Shown: positions 7,781 to 15,553 of the stretch, piece after piece | How the letters are laid out: every line of letters starts with the position of its first letter | How positions within the stretch are numbered: position 1 is the stretch's first letter | NCBI GenBank assembly: GCA_003023185.1 | Contig: PXSB01000012.1 | Location: 11,209 to 44,256, forward strand | DNA: 33,048 bases | Direction: 5' to 3' | Source: Halobacteriales archaeon QS_9_67_17 | GTDB taxonomy: Archaea > Halobacteriota > Halobacteria > Halobacteriales > Haloarculaceae | The notes under the pieces: model-generated | Databases searched by the model: none | What the model was told of the DNA's origin: nothing | What the model saw: the letters and a program-made list of their open reading frames with translations, nothing else | Program-made: the position numbers and the translations under genes

Positions 7781-7827
7781 CCAGACCGAGTCGTGCATTC
7801 AGAGAGTCAAGCGATACTTCGGTCTGG
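7781..7827. repeat. 9-bp inverted repeat, 29-nt spacer
   Basis: CCAGACCGA (7781-7789) and TCGGTCTGG (7819-7827) are perfect inverted copies. They lie between the plus-strand gene remnant and the stop codon of the flippase gene. They could be a weak terminator for convergent transcripts or leftover ends of a mobile element. No transposase or target-site duplication was seen. Confidence 0.35.
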
Positions 7828-7879
7828 TGTGGGGTATGAGAGTCCTGAAAAGACGCTGAGGTCTCACAGGTGCCAGCCC

Positions 7880-9316
7880 CTACAGGAGCCCGGCGTCCCG
7901 GGAGATGGCCCGCACGGTGCCGCGGAACGGTTCGCTAATAGCCACGAGTGTCGCGAAGTAGACGGCACCGCCTAACCCGACGACGAAGACGACGTACCCC
8001 CACCAGCGGAGCGGTAGGGCCTCGCGGGCGCCGTACACAACCACGCCCATCACGAGGCCACTAACACCCTGTTCGATCAGAGGTCGCGGGAGCAGCGACA
8101 GTGAAGGAATGATCGACCGGACTGCGTACGCGGCACCCACGTATGCGACTGCCTCGCTAATCACCGTCGCGGCGACGACACCGATTGGGCCGACGGCGAA
8201 GAACAGGCCGACACCGAGGACAACGTTCAGCAGGAAGACGACGGTCGAGATACGGAGGTTCAGGTCCGGGCGGTCGAAGCCATCCAAGGTTGATACCAAG
8301 ACGGATTTCTGTGAGCGGAAGAGGTGGAATAGTGCGAGGCCGGCAATAAACGCCCCGGCATCCGCGTACTGTCCGCTGAATATCGTCACCACAACTGGCG
8401 TGCCGATGATGAGTGCGCCGACGAACAACGGGATGGCGACGATACTCACGTACGAGAGGTTGTTCTGGATGTCGCGGTCGACATCCTGCTGCTTGCTCCG
8501 ACGATTGCTGATACGCCCCATCAGGCCGCTACTCGCCACGCCGGCGACGAACATGGCGGGTGTCGTCAGTCGCAGCGCAACCTCGTAGTTTCCGACGATT
8601 CCCGGCGTCGCTAGGAATCCGAGTAGGAGCGTATCCATTCGGTTCTGCGCTGTACCAACGAATCCATTGGGGATGCTCGACTTCGCAAACGTCCATATCG
8701 CCCGGATGGTCTCTCCGCTCGGAACCATTGGTCGGATGCCGAGGAAGTAAATCACTAACGGGGCTATGAGAAGGTTCGCTAGTACTATCCCTCCGACCAT
8801 CCCAGCGGCCCCGAGTCCGGCAAGCACAAGCGCCGCCTGTGCGATGATTCTGACGACATCGCGCCCGGCCATCATCCACTGGCTGCTGCCGAAGTTGGCG
8901 CTAGCCTTGAGTATCTCGAGGGTCGCTACGTACGTCACCATGCCTACGAACAGTACGGACAGGAGTAGCCAACCCCTCGGTTCACCCGTGAAATCGGCGA
9001 TCAGTGGAGACAGCAGCCACGCGCCGGTCGTGACGATCACCGCTGACACGGCCACGCCGAGCAGCGTCGAGCCGACCGCTTCCCCAGACGGGAACCCTGC
9101 CTCGGTGAGTCGTTTCCGGCAGGCGTTCGCCCACCCCGTGACCGGATTGTCGAGGATCGACACCACGGCCATGAGGATGTAGAAAGCGCCGTAGCGGTCA
9201 GGCCCGAGTTCACGGGCAAAGAGGATGGCGCCGAGGAACGCCACGAGCATCGTCACGACCCGGCCGACGAACCCGATACCGACCTGCACGCCGAAGTCCG
9301 TGTCGCCGATGTCCAT
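7880..9316 (-). CDS. Polysaccharide/lipid-linked oligosaccharide flippase (MOP superfamily)
   Basis: A 478-residue integral membrane protein with about 12-14 hydrophobic helices spread evenly through its length, as in Wzx/RfbX and AglR-type transporters, which move lipid-linked glycans across the cytoplasmic membrane. Typical features are the N-terminal GFVGRVVTMLVAFLGAILFAR followed by ELGPDRYGAFYI, where the G-x-YG turn after helix 1 is characteristic, and a long helix-rich C-terminal half ending FRGTVRAISRDAGLL. It is the last gene of a minus-strand run with two AlkP-superfamily genes, and its ATG lies 3 nt after the stop of the preceding gene. With the glycosyltransferases nearby, it most likely exports the product of this cassette. 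A remnant of a second flippase lies at 15391-15540. Confidence 0.9.
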   Translation of the reverse strand: MDIGDTDFGVQVGIGFVGRVVTMLVAFLGAILFARELGPDRYGAFYILMAVVSILDNPVTGWANACRKRLTEAGFPSGEAVGSTLLGVAVSAVIVTTGAWLLSPLIADFTGEPRGWLLLSVLFVGMVTYVATLEILKASANFGSSQWMMAGRDVVRIIAQAALVLAGLGAAGMVGGIVLANLLIAPLVIYFLGIRPMVPSGETIRAIWTFAKSSIPNGFVGTAQNRMDTLLLGFLATPGIVGNYEVALRLTTPAMFVAGVASSGLMGRISNRRSKQQDVDRDIQNNLSYVSIVAIPLFVGALIIGTPVVVTIFSGQYADAGAFIAGLALFHLFRSQKSVLVSTLDGFDRPDLNLRISTVVFLLNVVLGVGLFFAVGPIGVVAATVISEAVAYVGAAYAVRSIIPSLSLLPRPLIEQGVSGLVMGVVVYGAREALPLRWWGYVVFVVGLGGAVYFATLVAISEPFRGTVRAISRDAGLL

Positions 9317-9319
9317 GCG

Positions 9320-10654
9320 TTACACCTTGTACCCTAAGTCTTCCAGTTGGCGCATCGTCTCGTCGTCGATGTCCGGGTCCGAGTCCGTGGTTGGTCGTGC
9401 GACCGACTCTATGGACACGGTGAACTCGTCGCGAACGGGTTCGGGAATCGCCACCGTCTCCGCGTCTCCGTCGCGGGACGTCTCGATCTCGTACCGAAGC
9501 GTCCGTCCCTCCGTGTCCCACTCGTAGCGTACGTCGCCCTCGTAGACGGTGCGGACGCCTCGCGTCCAGTACTCGTCCTCACCGTCGAAGAACAGCATCC
9601 CCGGCCGTTCGGCCGACACACGCTCGCGTGAGATCTCGGGGACTCGGCCGTCCTCAACGATGCCGCGCACCACCTCGCCAACATCGAGCAACGAGGTCAG
9701 GCCGGCGTCGTCGGGACCCTCTGCGCCGATGACCACGAACGGGACGTGAAGCAGTGCTGTCGAGAAATCCATGTGGCCGAGGTCACGCTCGCCGGGGAGC
9801 CGGAGTTCCTCGCCGTGGTCGGCGGTGACGATGACGACGGTGTCTTCGTCCGTCCGCGCCTGAAGTCGCTCAACGAAGGCCGCGACCTGCTTGTCGAGGT
9901 ACCGGACGCTCGCCGCGTAGAGATCGCGGTAGTTCTGGAGGTACTCGTCGATGGTCTCGGGGGCAGCCTCACGGACGGTCTCGGCGGAGAGAGACCGCGA
10001 GTGCCAAGCGTAGGGTACGTCCGAGTCGAGAATGCGGAGGTTCTCCATTGGCCCGTGCGCATCGATAAAGTTCGCGAACAGCAGGAAAGGCTCGGCGGCC
10101 GCTTCCCGCAACGCCCGGTCGATAACCGCCGTCGCGCCGAAGTCCCCCAGCTTCGGCACCCGCGTCCCAGTAAGCCATTCGTTGAGTTTGATGTACAGGC
10201 CGTTGCGCAGACTCTCCGTCAGAACGTCCCGCTCGCGCGCCATGGAGACGTACTTTCGGTAGCGGTCGAGTCCGGTCGTGTCGGCCACCTCACCGAAGCT
10301 CACGGCGTCGAACGAGCGCTCGTCGTTACCCGCGAACGAGTCGAACGTGTCGAACAGCGCCTCCGCGCCGAACGACTCCGAGACGGCGCCGTTAGCGCTC
10401 AGTCCGACCGACCGGTGGTTGAGATCGTTGAAGAACGTCACCTCCAGATCCGCGTAGTTCGGATTGTAGCTGTGGACGCCGTGGTGGCTCGGGAGCCGCC
10501 CATTGAACATCGATGCATGACTCGGGACGCTCCAAGAGCTGGGCGCGTAGCAGCGGTCGAACTCGACATCCGCCAGCTCCCGTAATCGTGGAGCGTGCTC
10601 GTCGAAGTAATCCTTCCGGACCGTGTCTAACACGAGGAGGGCGATGTTCGTCAT
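9320..10654 (-). CDS. Sulfatase-like (alkaline phosphatase superfamily) protein, long form
   Basis: A 444-residue metal-dependent hydrolase or transferase of the AlkP/sulfatase superfamily. The order of motifs is intact: metal-binding Asp10 in VLDTVRKD, the nucleophile segment SSWSVPSHASMFNG (39-52), FIDAHGP (196-202), TADHGE (277-282) and GHMDFS (293-298). In place of the C-x-P-S-R formylglycine motif of true sulfatases it has S-V-P-S-H, so it need not be a classical sulfatase and may act on phosphate esters or transfer groups. No signal peptide or membrane helix is seen, so it is probably cytoplasmic. The ATG at 10654 is chosen because MTNIALLVLDTVR aligns with the family start; the longer upstream frame overlaps the previous gene. 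It lies 1 nt after that gene and 3 nt before the flippase, so the three are one operon. Confidence 0.88.
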   Translation of the reverse strand: MTNIALLVLDTVRKDYFDEHAPRLRELADVEFDRCYAPSSWSVPSHASMFNGRLPSHHGVHSYNPNYADLEVTFFNDLNHRSVGLSANGAVSESFGAEALFDTFDSFAGNDERSFDAVSFGEVADTTGLDRYRKYVSMARERDVLTESLRNGLYIKLNEWLTGTRVPKLGDFGATAVIDRALREAAAEPFLLFANFIDAHGPMENLRILDSDVPYAWHSRSLSAETVREAAPETIDEYLQNYRDLYAASVRYLDKQVAAFVERLQARTDEDTVVIVTADHGEELRLPGERDLGHMDFSTALLHVPFVVIGAEGPDDAGLTSLLDVGEVVRGIVEDGRVPEISRERVSAERPGMLFFDGEDEYWTRGVRTVYEGDVRYEWDTEGRTLRYEIETSRDGDAETVAIPEPVRDEFTVSIESVARPTTDSDPDIDDETMRQLEDLGYKV

Positions 10655-10655
10655 C

Positions 10656-11621
10656 TCACACCTTGTAGCCGAGGTTGCGGAGTCGCTTGTCGACTTCGCC
10701 CTCGTCGGCCTCGTGATGGCTGATCTCGCCGTCAACGATGCGGCGGCGCGAGCCCACCTCCTTGACGGCCCACGGCACCTCGGTGAGCTTCGGGTGACGA
10801 ACACCATCCGGGTGAGCGTAGCAGCGGAGCGGGAACGGCCAGAGCCACTCGCCAAACAGTTCACCGTGGTCGGCGGTGAACACTGAGCGTCCGCCGAGAT
10901 CCTCGGCGAGTTCTTCCGCGTAGTGCAGGGCGTACAGCAGATTGTCGAGGTAGCCGTCCCAGACCTCCTCGCGGGTCACGTTGCCCTCTTTGAGGTCGTC
11001 GCCGGGGTGAAGCCCGCTCTGTGTCTCGGGCTTCTGCGTCCCGTCGCTGTTCCCGACGATAGGGGCGTGCGGCTGGAAGTAGTGGACGACGAGCCGCTTG
11101 TTTGGGTAACGCTCCTGCACCTGCCGGGCCGCCTCGGAAAGCGTGTCGGGATGGATAGTCACGCCCCCGCTGACGCCGACGCCATCAATGGCGCCGCCGG
11201 CGTCTTGAATCTCCTGTTCACTGAGTTCGCCGCTCTCGACCCAGAGATTCACAATGTCGTGAAACGAGTCGGGCGCGATCTTCGAGATCCAAGGATTCGC
11301 CGTCACGTAGACCGTGTCGGGGTACTCGCGGCCGTCGAACGTCTTCTCCATCCACTCAGGACTGGAGCAGCCAATAGAGTGGACGCGGCGGTACTCGTCG
11401 AACCGAGGGGTGTCTGTCGCCTCCTCGAAGAGGTCGGCGCGACACGCGTCGAGGATGAGGAGGTTGTCCCAGTCCTCCTGCATGTAGTCGATTCCCGTGT
11501 TGCCGTGGAGCTTTCCGAGGACAGGACCGGCGATTCGCGAAGAGAAGCGGAGTCGCCACCAGTACGGGTCGTCGCCGTTGCGGGCGATTTCCGAGGCAGC
11601 GTAGCGGAGTTTCCCGAGCAT
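10656..11621 (-). CDS. Short AlkP-superfamily protein, glycan-cassette type, copy 1
   Basis: A 321-residue protein of the AlkP-like fold, shorter than usual sulfatases. Seen are LDACRAD (57-63) for the first metal ligand, a possible nucleophile region CSSPEW (85-90), VYVTANPW (104-111), HYFQPHAP (180-187), TADHGE (249-254) and the C-terminal LRNLGYKV. It is clearly paralogous to the plus-strand gene at 12905-13894: both begin with a LRYA..EI...DD.[YF]WWR.RF module absent from the long form. The ATG at 11621 is preferred over a GTG/ATG extension to 11645 because the paralogue starts at the same place and a TATA box lies 29 nt upstream. It is followed after 1 nt by the long-form gene. The role is unknown; glycan or phospholipid head-group modification is an inference. 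Confidence 0.82.
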   Translation of the reverse strand: MLGKLRYAASEIARNGDDPYWWRLRFSSRIAGPVLGKLHGNTGIDYMQEDWDNLLILDACRADLFEEATDTPRFDEYRRVHSIGCSSPEWMEKTFDGREYPDTVYVTANPWISKIAPDSFHDIVNLWVESGELSEQEIQDAGGAIDGVGVSGGVTIHPDTLSEAARQVQERYPNKRLVVHYFQPHAPIVGNSDGTQKPETQSGLHPGDDLKEGNVTREEVWDGYLDNLLYALHYAEELAEDLGGRSVFTADHGELFGEWLWPFPLRCYAHPDGVRHPKLTEVPWAVKEVGSRRRIVDGEISHHEADEGEVDKRLRNLGYKV

Positions 11622-11645
11622 CTTATCGTTAGCCCCCGGCTCCAC

Positions 11646-11654
11646 AATTAAAAG
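11646..11654 (-). promoter_or_regulatory. TATA box of the AlkP-AlkP-flippase operon
   Basis: CTTTTAATT on the minus strand is centred about 29 nt before the ATG at 11621. It supports a leaderless transcript covering the two AlkP-superfamily genes and the flippase. It lies in the 60-nt gap after the glycosyltransferase gene. Confidence 0.6.
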
Positions 11655-11681
11655 CCCTCTTGGTTTCGCCGTGCCGGTGCG

Positions 11682-12764
11682 TCAGCCGCATACGCCGACG
11701 AGCGAGCGGTACAGATCGGCGTGTGCCGACGCCACTGCGTCCATCCCGTGCTGGTCGCGGTAGCGCCGCATCGCCTCAAGTATGGAGGTCGGGTCGTCAA
11801 GGAGTTCCCGGACCGCCACCGCGCCAGCGTTGGGGTCGCCCTGTGGGAACACCACCGGGAAGCCGTAGTCGTCTTGGAGATCGGCGAACTGCTCGACATC
11901 GGTGCCGACGACCGGAACCTCGTACGCGAGACACCAGTTCAGGATGCCGCTCTGCGTGACCGTCTCGTAGGGGAGCAGCGCGACATCCATGGCGTTGAAC
12001 AGCGCGTGGAACGCCTCGTCGTCGAGTACACCTGTGATGCCGACGCGGTCGCCGCACCGCTCCCGGAGGTCCATCAAGTAGTCCTCGTAGGTCCCTTCGT
12101 GGATGCCGCCACCGACGAGGAAGGTTACATCGTCAACCCGCTCAGCCACGTCAACGAACAGGTGGTATCCCTTCTGCGGGCGGACAAAACCGGGCTCGGC
12201 AACAAGCGGTCGATTTGGGGAGATGCCCAGTTCGCGCTTCGCGTCTGCCTGCGGCATCGGATGCAGGTCGGTCGGCACGCCGTGCGGCAACACCTCCACG
12301 GACGAAAGCGGAGCGGTCCGTTCGAATATCTCGCGTGTGTCCTCGGAGAGAAAGATGGCGTGGTTGGTCACCGCCGTGAGGAGGCGGTTGTTGAGCCACA
12401 GGTACGCCGACTTAACCGATTCGACTGGGGGAGCAACGGTCTCCTGACCCCACGCGCTGTGAAAGGTAACGACCAGCGGTCGCCCCCGGAGCGTCGTCAG
12501 CAGCCAAAGCAGCGGGAATACGAGCCAGCTGGCGATGCTCTTCGGCCCGTAGATGTCGTACTCGTGCTGGACGTGGACTACATCGGCGTCCGTGAGTCCA
12601 GCGCGGACGCTCTGGACGACGTAGTGGAAGACATCAAGCGACCGGAGCTTCAACGGCGTGCGGGTGTGTTCCACCGACAGCGCGTTCTCAAGGGTCGTCG
12701 TGTACGTCGCGATACCGCAGTCTTGCTCGGAGCCGGTGACGAAGAACTCAACTTTCATTTGCAT
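11682..12764 (-). CDS. Glycosyltransferase family 4
   Basis: A 360-residue GT-B fold transferase, cytoplasmic face, moving a sugar from a nucleotide donor to a growing lipid-linked glycan. The N-terminal lobe begins KVEFFVTGSEQDCGIATYTT, with a glycine-containing early turn, and has DVVHVQHEYDIYGP (61-74). The C-terminal lobe has VLPHGVP (158-164), the linker-type PGFVRPQKGYHLF (191-203), VALLPYETVTQSG (261-273) and VPVVGTDV (283-290). Length is normal. MQMKVEFF starting at 12764 and MKVEFF at 12758 are both possible; the AT-rich 140-nt divergent region upstream holds TATA-like stretches (TTATTA, GATAAAAAG). It faces away from the short AlkP-superfamily gene copy 2. The donor sugar is unknown. 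Confidence 0.88.
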   Translation of the reverse strand: MQMKVEFFVTGSEQDCGIATYTTTLENALSVEHTRTPLKLRSLDVFHYVVQSVRAGLTDADVVHVQHEYDIYGPKSIASWLVFPLLWLLTTLRGRPLVVTFHSAWGQETVAPPVESVKSAYLWLNNRLLTAVTNHAIFLSEDTREIFERTAPLSSVEVLPHGVPTDLHPMPQADAKRELGISPNRPLVAEPGFVRPQKGYHLFVDVAERVDDVTFLVGGGIHEGTYEDYLMDLRERCGDRVGITGVLDDEAFHALFNAMDVALLPYETVTQSGILNWCLAYEVPVVGTDVEQFADLQDDYGFPVVFPQGDPNAGAVAVRELLDDPTSILEAMRRYRDQHGMDAVASAHADLYRSLVGVCG

Positions 12765-12904
12765 CAAATAACGGTTATCAAAGCTGTTGCCGTCGGCATA
12801 ATAACGCTTTTTATCGCCGCGACGCGCAGCGATTTGTCGGGCACAGCGGTCGACAGCCGAAAAACCGAAAATGAATTGACCAATCCCCGGGATTCCAGAA
12901 ATGA

Positions 12905-13894
12905 ATGAAGCCCCTCGGAGCGCTCCGGTACGCGTATCAGGAGATACGTGACAACTACGACGACCGGTTCTGGTGGCGGGACCGGTTCCTGCACCGTATC
13001 GTCGCGCCATTCCACCTCTCCGCCTATCCGACCCGGAAGGAGAGCGTCGACGTCATCTCCGAGGACTGGGACACCCTAGTCGTTCTCGACGCCTGCCGGG
13101 TCGACTTGTTTGAGTCATACGCGGACCTCGGAAACTACGACGAGTACGACATCGTACGGAGCCGCGGGAGCGCGACCCAAGAGTGGGTCCAGCAGAACTT
13201 CACCGGTGGATCCTTCGGCGATACCGTCTACGTGACTGCAAACCCCTTCGTCTCCCGTGAAGCCGGCGACGCATTCCACGCCATCTACGAACCGTGGCTC
13301 ACGAAGTTCGACGAGGAAACGCGGACGGTGCTCCCGGAGCAGACGACGGAAGCGGCTATCGAGGCGTATCGGGAGCACCCCGACAAGCGGCTCGTCGTCC
13401 ACTATATGCAGCCACACCACCCGTTCGTAACCGCACCGGACCTCCGGTTCCACGGCTGGCAGATCGACGACTTCGACGGCTGGACTGAGCATCAAGAGGA
13501 GACCGGCTTGAAAGACGCCACGGCTCACGGTCGTCCCCACACCCCGTGGGACGCCCTCTACATGGGGCTCGCCTCGAGGGAAGATGTGTGGGACGCGTAC
13601 GGCGAGAACCTCGACGTGGCACTCGACGCGGTCGCCGACCTGCTAGGAGAGGTCGACGGCCGGACCGTCGTCACGAGCGACCATGGCAACATGCTCGGCA
13701 AACGGACGTTCCCGGTACCGATGCGCGTGTACGGCCACCCGAAGGGCGTCCGGAACCGGGAACTCGTCGAGGTACCGTGGGCCGTCGTCGAGGGTGAGGA
13801 GCGCCGCGATGTCACCGACGACGGGACGGCGGCGGCCGAGGAGCACGACCAAGATGTCGTGCAGGACCGACTCGATGACCTCGGCTACGTGTAG
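12905..13894 (+). CDS. Short AlkP-superfamily protein, glycan-cassette type, copy 2
   Basis: A 329-residue paralogue of the gene at 10656-11621, on the opposite strand. Conserved blocks are GALRYAYQEIRDNYDDRFWW (5-24), VVLDACRVD (59-67), a possible nucleophile region GSATQEW (88-94), VYVTANPF (108-115), HYMQPHHP (166-173), TSDHG (257-261), VYGHPKGVRN and the C-terminal LDDLGYV. The metal-site Asp, His and Asp-His residues of the AlkP fold are therefore in place, and there is no signal peptide. The start at 12905 gives the N-terminus matching copy 1; a weak GAAAATGAAT stretch about 30 nt upstream may be the promoter. Its stop codon abuts the stop of the convergent glycosyltransferase with no spacer. 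The substrate is unknown. Confidence 0.82.
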   Translation: MKPLGALRYAYQEIRDNYDDRFWWRDRFLHRIVAPFHLSAYPTRKESVDVISEDWDTLVVLDACRVDLFESYADLGNYDEYDIVRSRGSATQEWVQQNFTGGSFGDTVYVTANPFVSREAGDAFHAIYEPWLTKFDEETRTVLPEQTTEAAIEAYREHPDKRLVVHYMQPHHPFVTAPDLRFHGWQIDDFDGWTEHQEETGLKDATAHGRPHTPWDALYMGLASREDVWDAYGENLDVALDAVADLLGEVDGRTVVTSDHGNMLGKRTFPVPMRVYGHPKGVRNRELVEVPWAVVEGEERRDVTDDGTAAAEEHDQDVVQDRLDDLGYV

Positions 13895-15016
13895 TCAGCC
13901 ACTGAGGTCGTTCAATGCCACCCACTGCGTCTCTATGGCAGACTGCAGAGACGACCTGAACCGATCCATGCTGAACTGTGTTGCTGTCGTTCCCGGCTCT
14001 CCGTTGATGCCGTTCCTTTCGAACCGCTCGATAGCTGCTATGATGTCAGCGGAGGTACCGTCGTGCGTGTATCCGTTCTCGCCGTCGGTGATATACTGCC
14101 CGGGGAATCCCTCATCGCGAGAGAGGACAGCCTTCTCACTGGCGTTGGCCTCGATAGGGACGATGCCGAAGTCCTCGTTGCGGCCGTTGAACATCACGAC
14201 GCGACACCGCGAGAGCAGGTCGAACTTCTCGTCCTCGCTCACGAACCCCCGGTACTCGATGTTCTCTGCGCGGTCGATGCGTTCCCGGACCGAGTCGTCG
14301 ATGTCCCCCATTCCACCGATCATTATGAGCCGTTGGTCCACGCTATCGAACGCCTCAACGACTGCCGGGACGCCTTTCTCCTCGTCGAGTCGCCCGAGAT
14401 GTAGGTAGTAGCCGTCGTCACCCTCGTTGTGATACTTTGAGAGGTCGAGCGGTGGATACAGCACCTCAGAGTCCCGCTTGTAATACTTCCAGAGGCGCCG
14501 TTTGATGATCGGTGAGTTGACAAGATAGTAGTCGACGCGCGGGTCGACGGTCTGGTCTCGGGTTCGAAGATACCGGACCAATGGCCGCGCTAATATCCCG
14601 CCGATTGATTCTTTTCGGTCGTGATAGAGGTCGTAGAACCATCTTGGCGGCGAGTGACAGTAGTTGACGTGTAGCGTATCATCCGGCGTGATGACCGCAC
14701 GCGTCGTCGCCCCCGAGGTGACGAGCACGTCAGGATCACCAAACTCGCGCCAGTCGACATCTTCCCACATCGCGTATTCGAAAACCCGGCCCGCGCGGTG
14801 CTGGAGATGGCGCATTAGCGTGTAGTCAAGCGATGGGATCACATTCTTGAATGTCACGTCACCGTACGGGTTTGAGGTGTCGGGAGCCGGTTCACCGAGG
14901 GTGTACACCGTCTCCTCGTCCAGCACTTCAGCGAGATGCGTCACGAGATACTCCGCACCGCCCCACGCGTTGACGTGCCAGTGAGCGATGGCGATGTCGA
15001 GGTTGGTCAGTGCCAC
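13895..15016 (-). CDS. Glycosyltransferase family 4 (WbaZ-like)
   Basis: A 373-residue GT4 enzyme. The N-terminal signature AHWHVNAWGGAEYL (11-24), with the double glycine that contacts the donor, is typical, followed by CHSPPRWFYDLY near residue 140. The second lobe has EVLYPPLD, LHLGRLDEEKG, NEDFGIVPIEA and an ENGY turn, all characteristic. The start is GTG at 15016, giving MALTNLDIAIAHW; no in-frame ATG gives a better N-terminus. A short ORF upstream overlaps this start by 10 nt. The enzyme converges without spacing on the short AlkP-superfamily copy 2. Its DFGIVP region resembles the remnant at 7309-7620, so two enzymes of this type once existed in or around the cassette. Confidence 0.9.
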   Translation of the reverse strand: MALTNLDIAIAHWHVNAWGGAEYLVTHLAEVLDEETVYTLGEPAPDTSNPYGDVTFKNVIPSLDYTLMRHLQHRAGRVFEYAMWEDVDWREFGDPDVLVTSGATTRAVITPDDTLHVNYCHSPPRWFYDLYHDRKESIGGILARPLVRYLRTRDQTVDPRVDYYLVNSPIIKRRLWKYYKRDSEVLYPPLDLSKYHNEGDDGYYLHLGRLDEEKGVPAVVEAFDSVDQRLIMIGGMGDIDDSVRERIDRAENIEYRGFVSEDEKFDLLSRCRVVMFNGRNEDFGIVPIEANASEKAVLSRDEGFPGQYITDGENGYTHDGTSADIIAAIERFERNGINGEPGTTATQFSMDRFRSSLQSAIETQWVALNDLSG

Positions 15017-15291
15017 CTCACCACCCCGTGCACGTATCCGGTACCCGCAGTCGACGTCAGCACCAGCAATATCACGAGTTGCTTCGTCCTCTCAGCTTCA
15101 GGATCACAAACCAGCCGTCGCCGGTTTGAGTGTGTCTTCTGCGGGGACTCTTTCGTCGGTCGGTCGTCATAGTTGGCAACTGTGATTTCAACTTGGCTCT
15201 CCCGGAATTCTTGATACTTCCTGAATTCGTCGCCGCCCCGTTCACAGTACCAAGGATGACCGGCCCGTGATTCGAGAGGCGTAGATTCCAT
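15007..15291 (-). CDS. Possible small protein upstream of glycosyltransferase
   Basis: An open frame of 94 residues beginning MESTPLESRAGHPWYCERGG. It is rich in charged residues, with a hydrophobic stretch KQLVILLVLTSTAG near the C-terminus. I do not recognise the family. Two observations favour a real gene: the ATG at 15291 has a TATA-like CTATTTTCTA centred about 25 nt upstream, and the stop overlaps the GTG start of the glycosyltransferase by 10 nt, as in translational coupling. Against it are less GC-biased codon use than neighbours and the remnant-bearing setting. It could be a leader or decayed sequence. Confidence 0.3.
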   Translation of the reverse strand: MESTPLESRAGHPWYCERGGDEFRKYQEFRESQVEITVANYDDRPTKESPQKTHSNRRRLVCDPEAERTKQLVILLVLTSTAGTGYVHGVVRWH

Positions 15292-15309
15292 ACAGCCCCC
15301 TGACACCCC

Positions 15310-15321
15310 GTAGAAAATAGA
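15310..15321 (-). promoter_or_regulatory. TATA-like box upstream of the glycosyltransferase unit
   Basis: On the minus strand TCTATTTTCTAC lies about 25 nt before the ATG at 15291 of the possible small ORF. It is the best promoter candidate for the glycosyltransferase at 13895-15016, with or without that ORF. Confidence 0.45.
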
Positions 15322-15390
15322 TTGGTGGTGAAGTGGTACAGGAATCTGTCATATTTCTTCTCTCCCAGTTGGTCCAGTGTTCTGAATCTG

Positions 15391-15540
15391 CTCACAGACC
15401 TCGTACCGAGCATCCGATTAGCCATCGGCGCGGCAGTCGGCGTCGGCGCAGTCGTCTACTTCAGCCTGTTACTGCTCGTATCGGGTGACTTCCGAGCCCT
15501 CGTCACCTCGATACTCCCGGTCGAACTCCCGAGTCCCTGA
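15391..15540 (+). pseudogene. Flippase (MOP superfamily) C-terminal remnant
   Basis: The plus-strand frame reads LTDLVPSIRLAIGAAVGVGA and then VVYFSLLLLVSGDFRALVTS to ILPVELPSP and TGA at 15538-15540. It aligns with the C-terminal end of the intact flippase at 7880-9316: GLGGAVYFATLVAISEPFR there and GVGAVVYFSLLLLVSGDFR here. Only the last transmembrane helix and tail remain. The open frame continues left to a GTG at 15322, but that part shows no membrane-protein character. It is therefore the 3' stump of a second flippase gene, converging on the SDR operon. Confidence 0.7.
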
Positions 15541-15553
15541 ACGGCCCAGCGGC

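Larger units (their letters stand above)
7221..7879. other. Remnant-bearing gap between oxygenases and glycan cassette
   Basis: This 659-nt stretch has no intact gene. It holds the promoter of the oxygenase pair, a 3' fragment of a glycosyltransferase gene on the minus strand, a 3' fragment of an unidentified gene on the plus strand, and a 9-bp inverted repeat. It reads as the left border of an exchanged glycan cassette. Confidence 0.7.
15017..15553. other. Right border region of the glycan cassette
   Basis: This 537-nt stretch lacks a well-supported intact gene. It contains the doubtful small ORF with its promoter, an AT-richer segment around 15180-15380, and a plus-strand flippase remnant ending at 15540. 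No transposase, tRNA or integrase was recognised. Confidence 0.6.

Noticed and set aside
7781-7827. Terminal inverted repeats of a miniature mobile element
   Set aside because: Only 9 bp, with no target duplication found and a 47-nt total length. It is kept as a plain inverted repeat.
7537-7839. 100-residue plus-strand frame over the remnant region
   Set aside because: It runs across two remnants in another frame and has Arg/Ser-rich shadow composition. The frames used for the remnants give recognisable or protein-like sequence instead.
9320-10654. True sulfatase assignment
   Set aside because: The formylglycine motif C/S-x-P-S-R is S-V-P-S-H here, so only superfamily membership is claimed.
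14936-15172. Plus-strand frame ending with a CVFC motif, considered as a zinc-ribbon remnant
   Set aside because: Only one CxxC is present, and most of the frame is antisense to the glycosyltransferase N-terminus, so chance is more likely.
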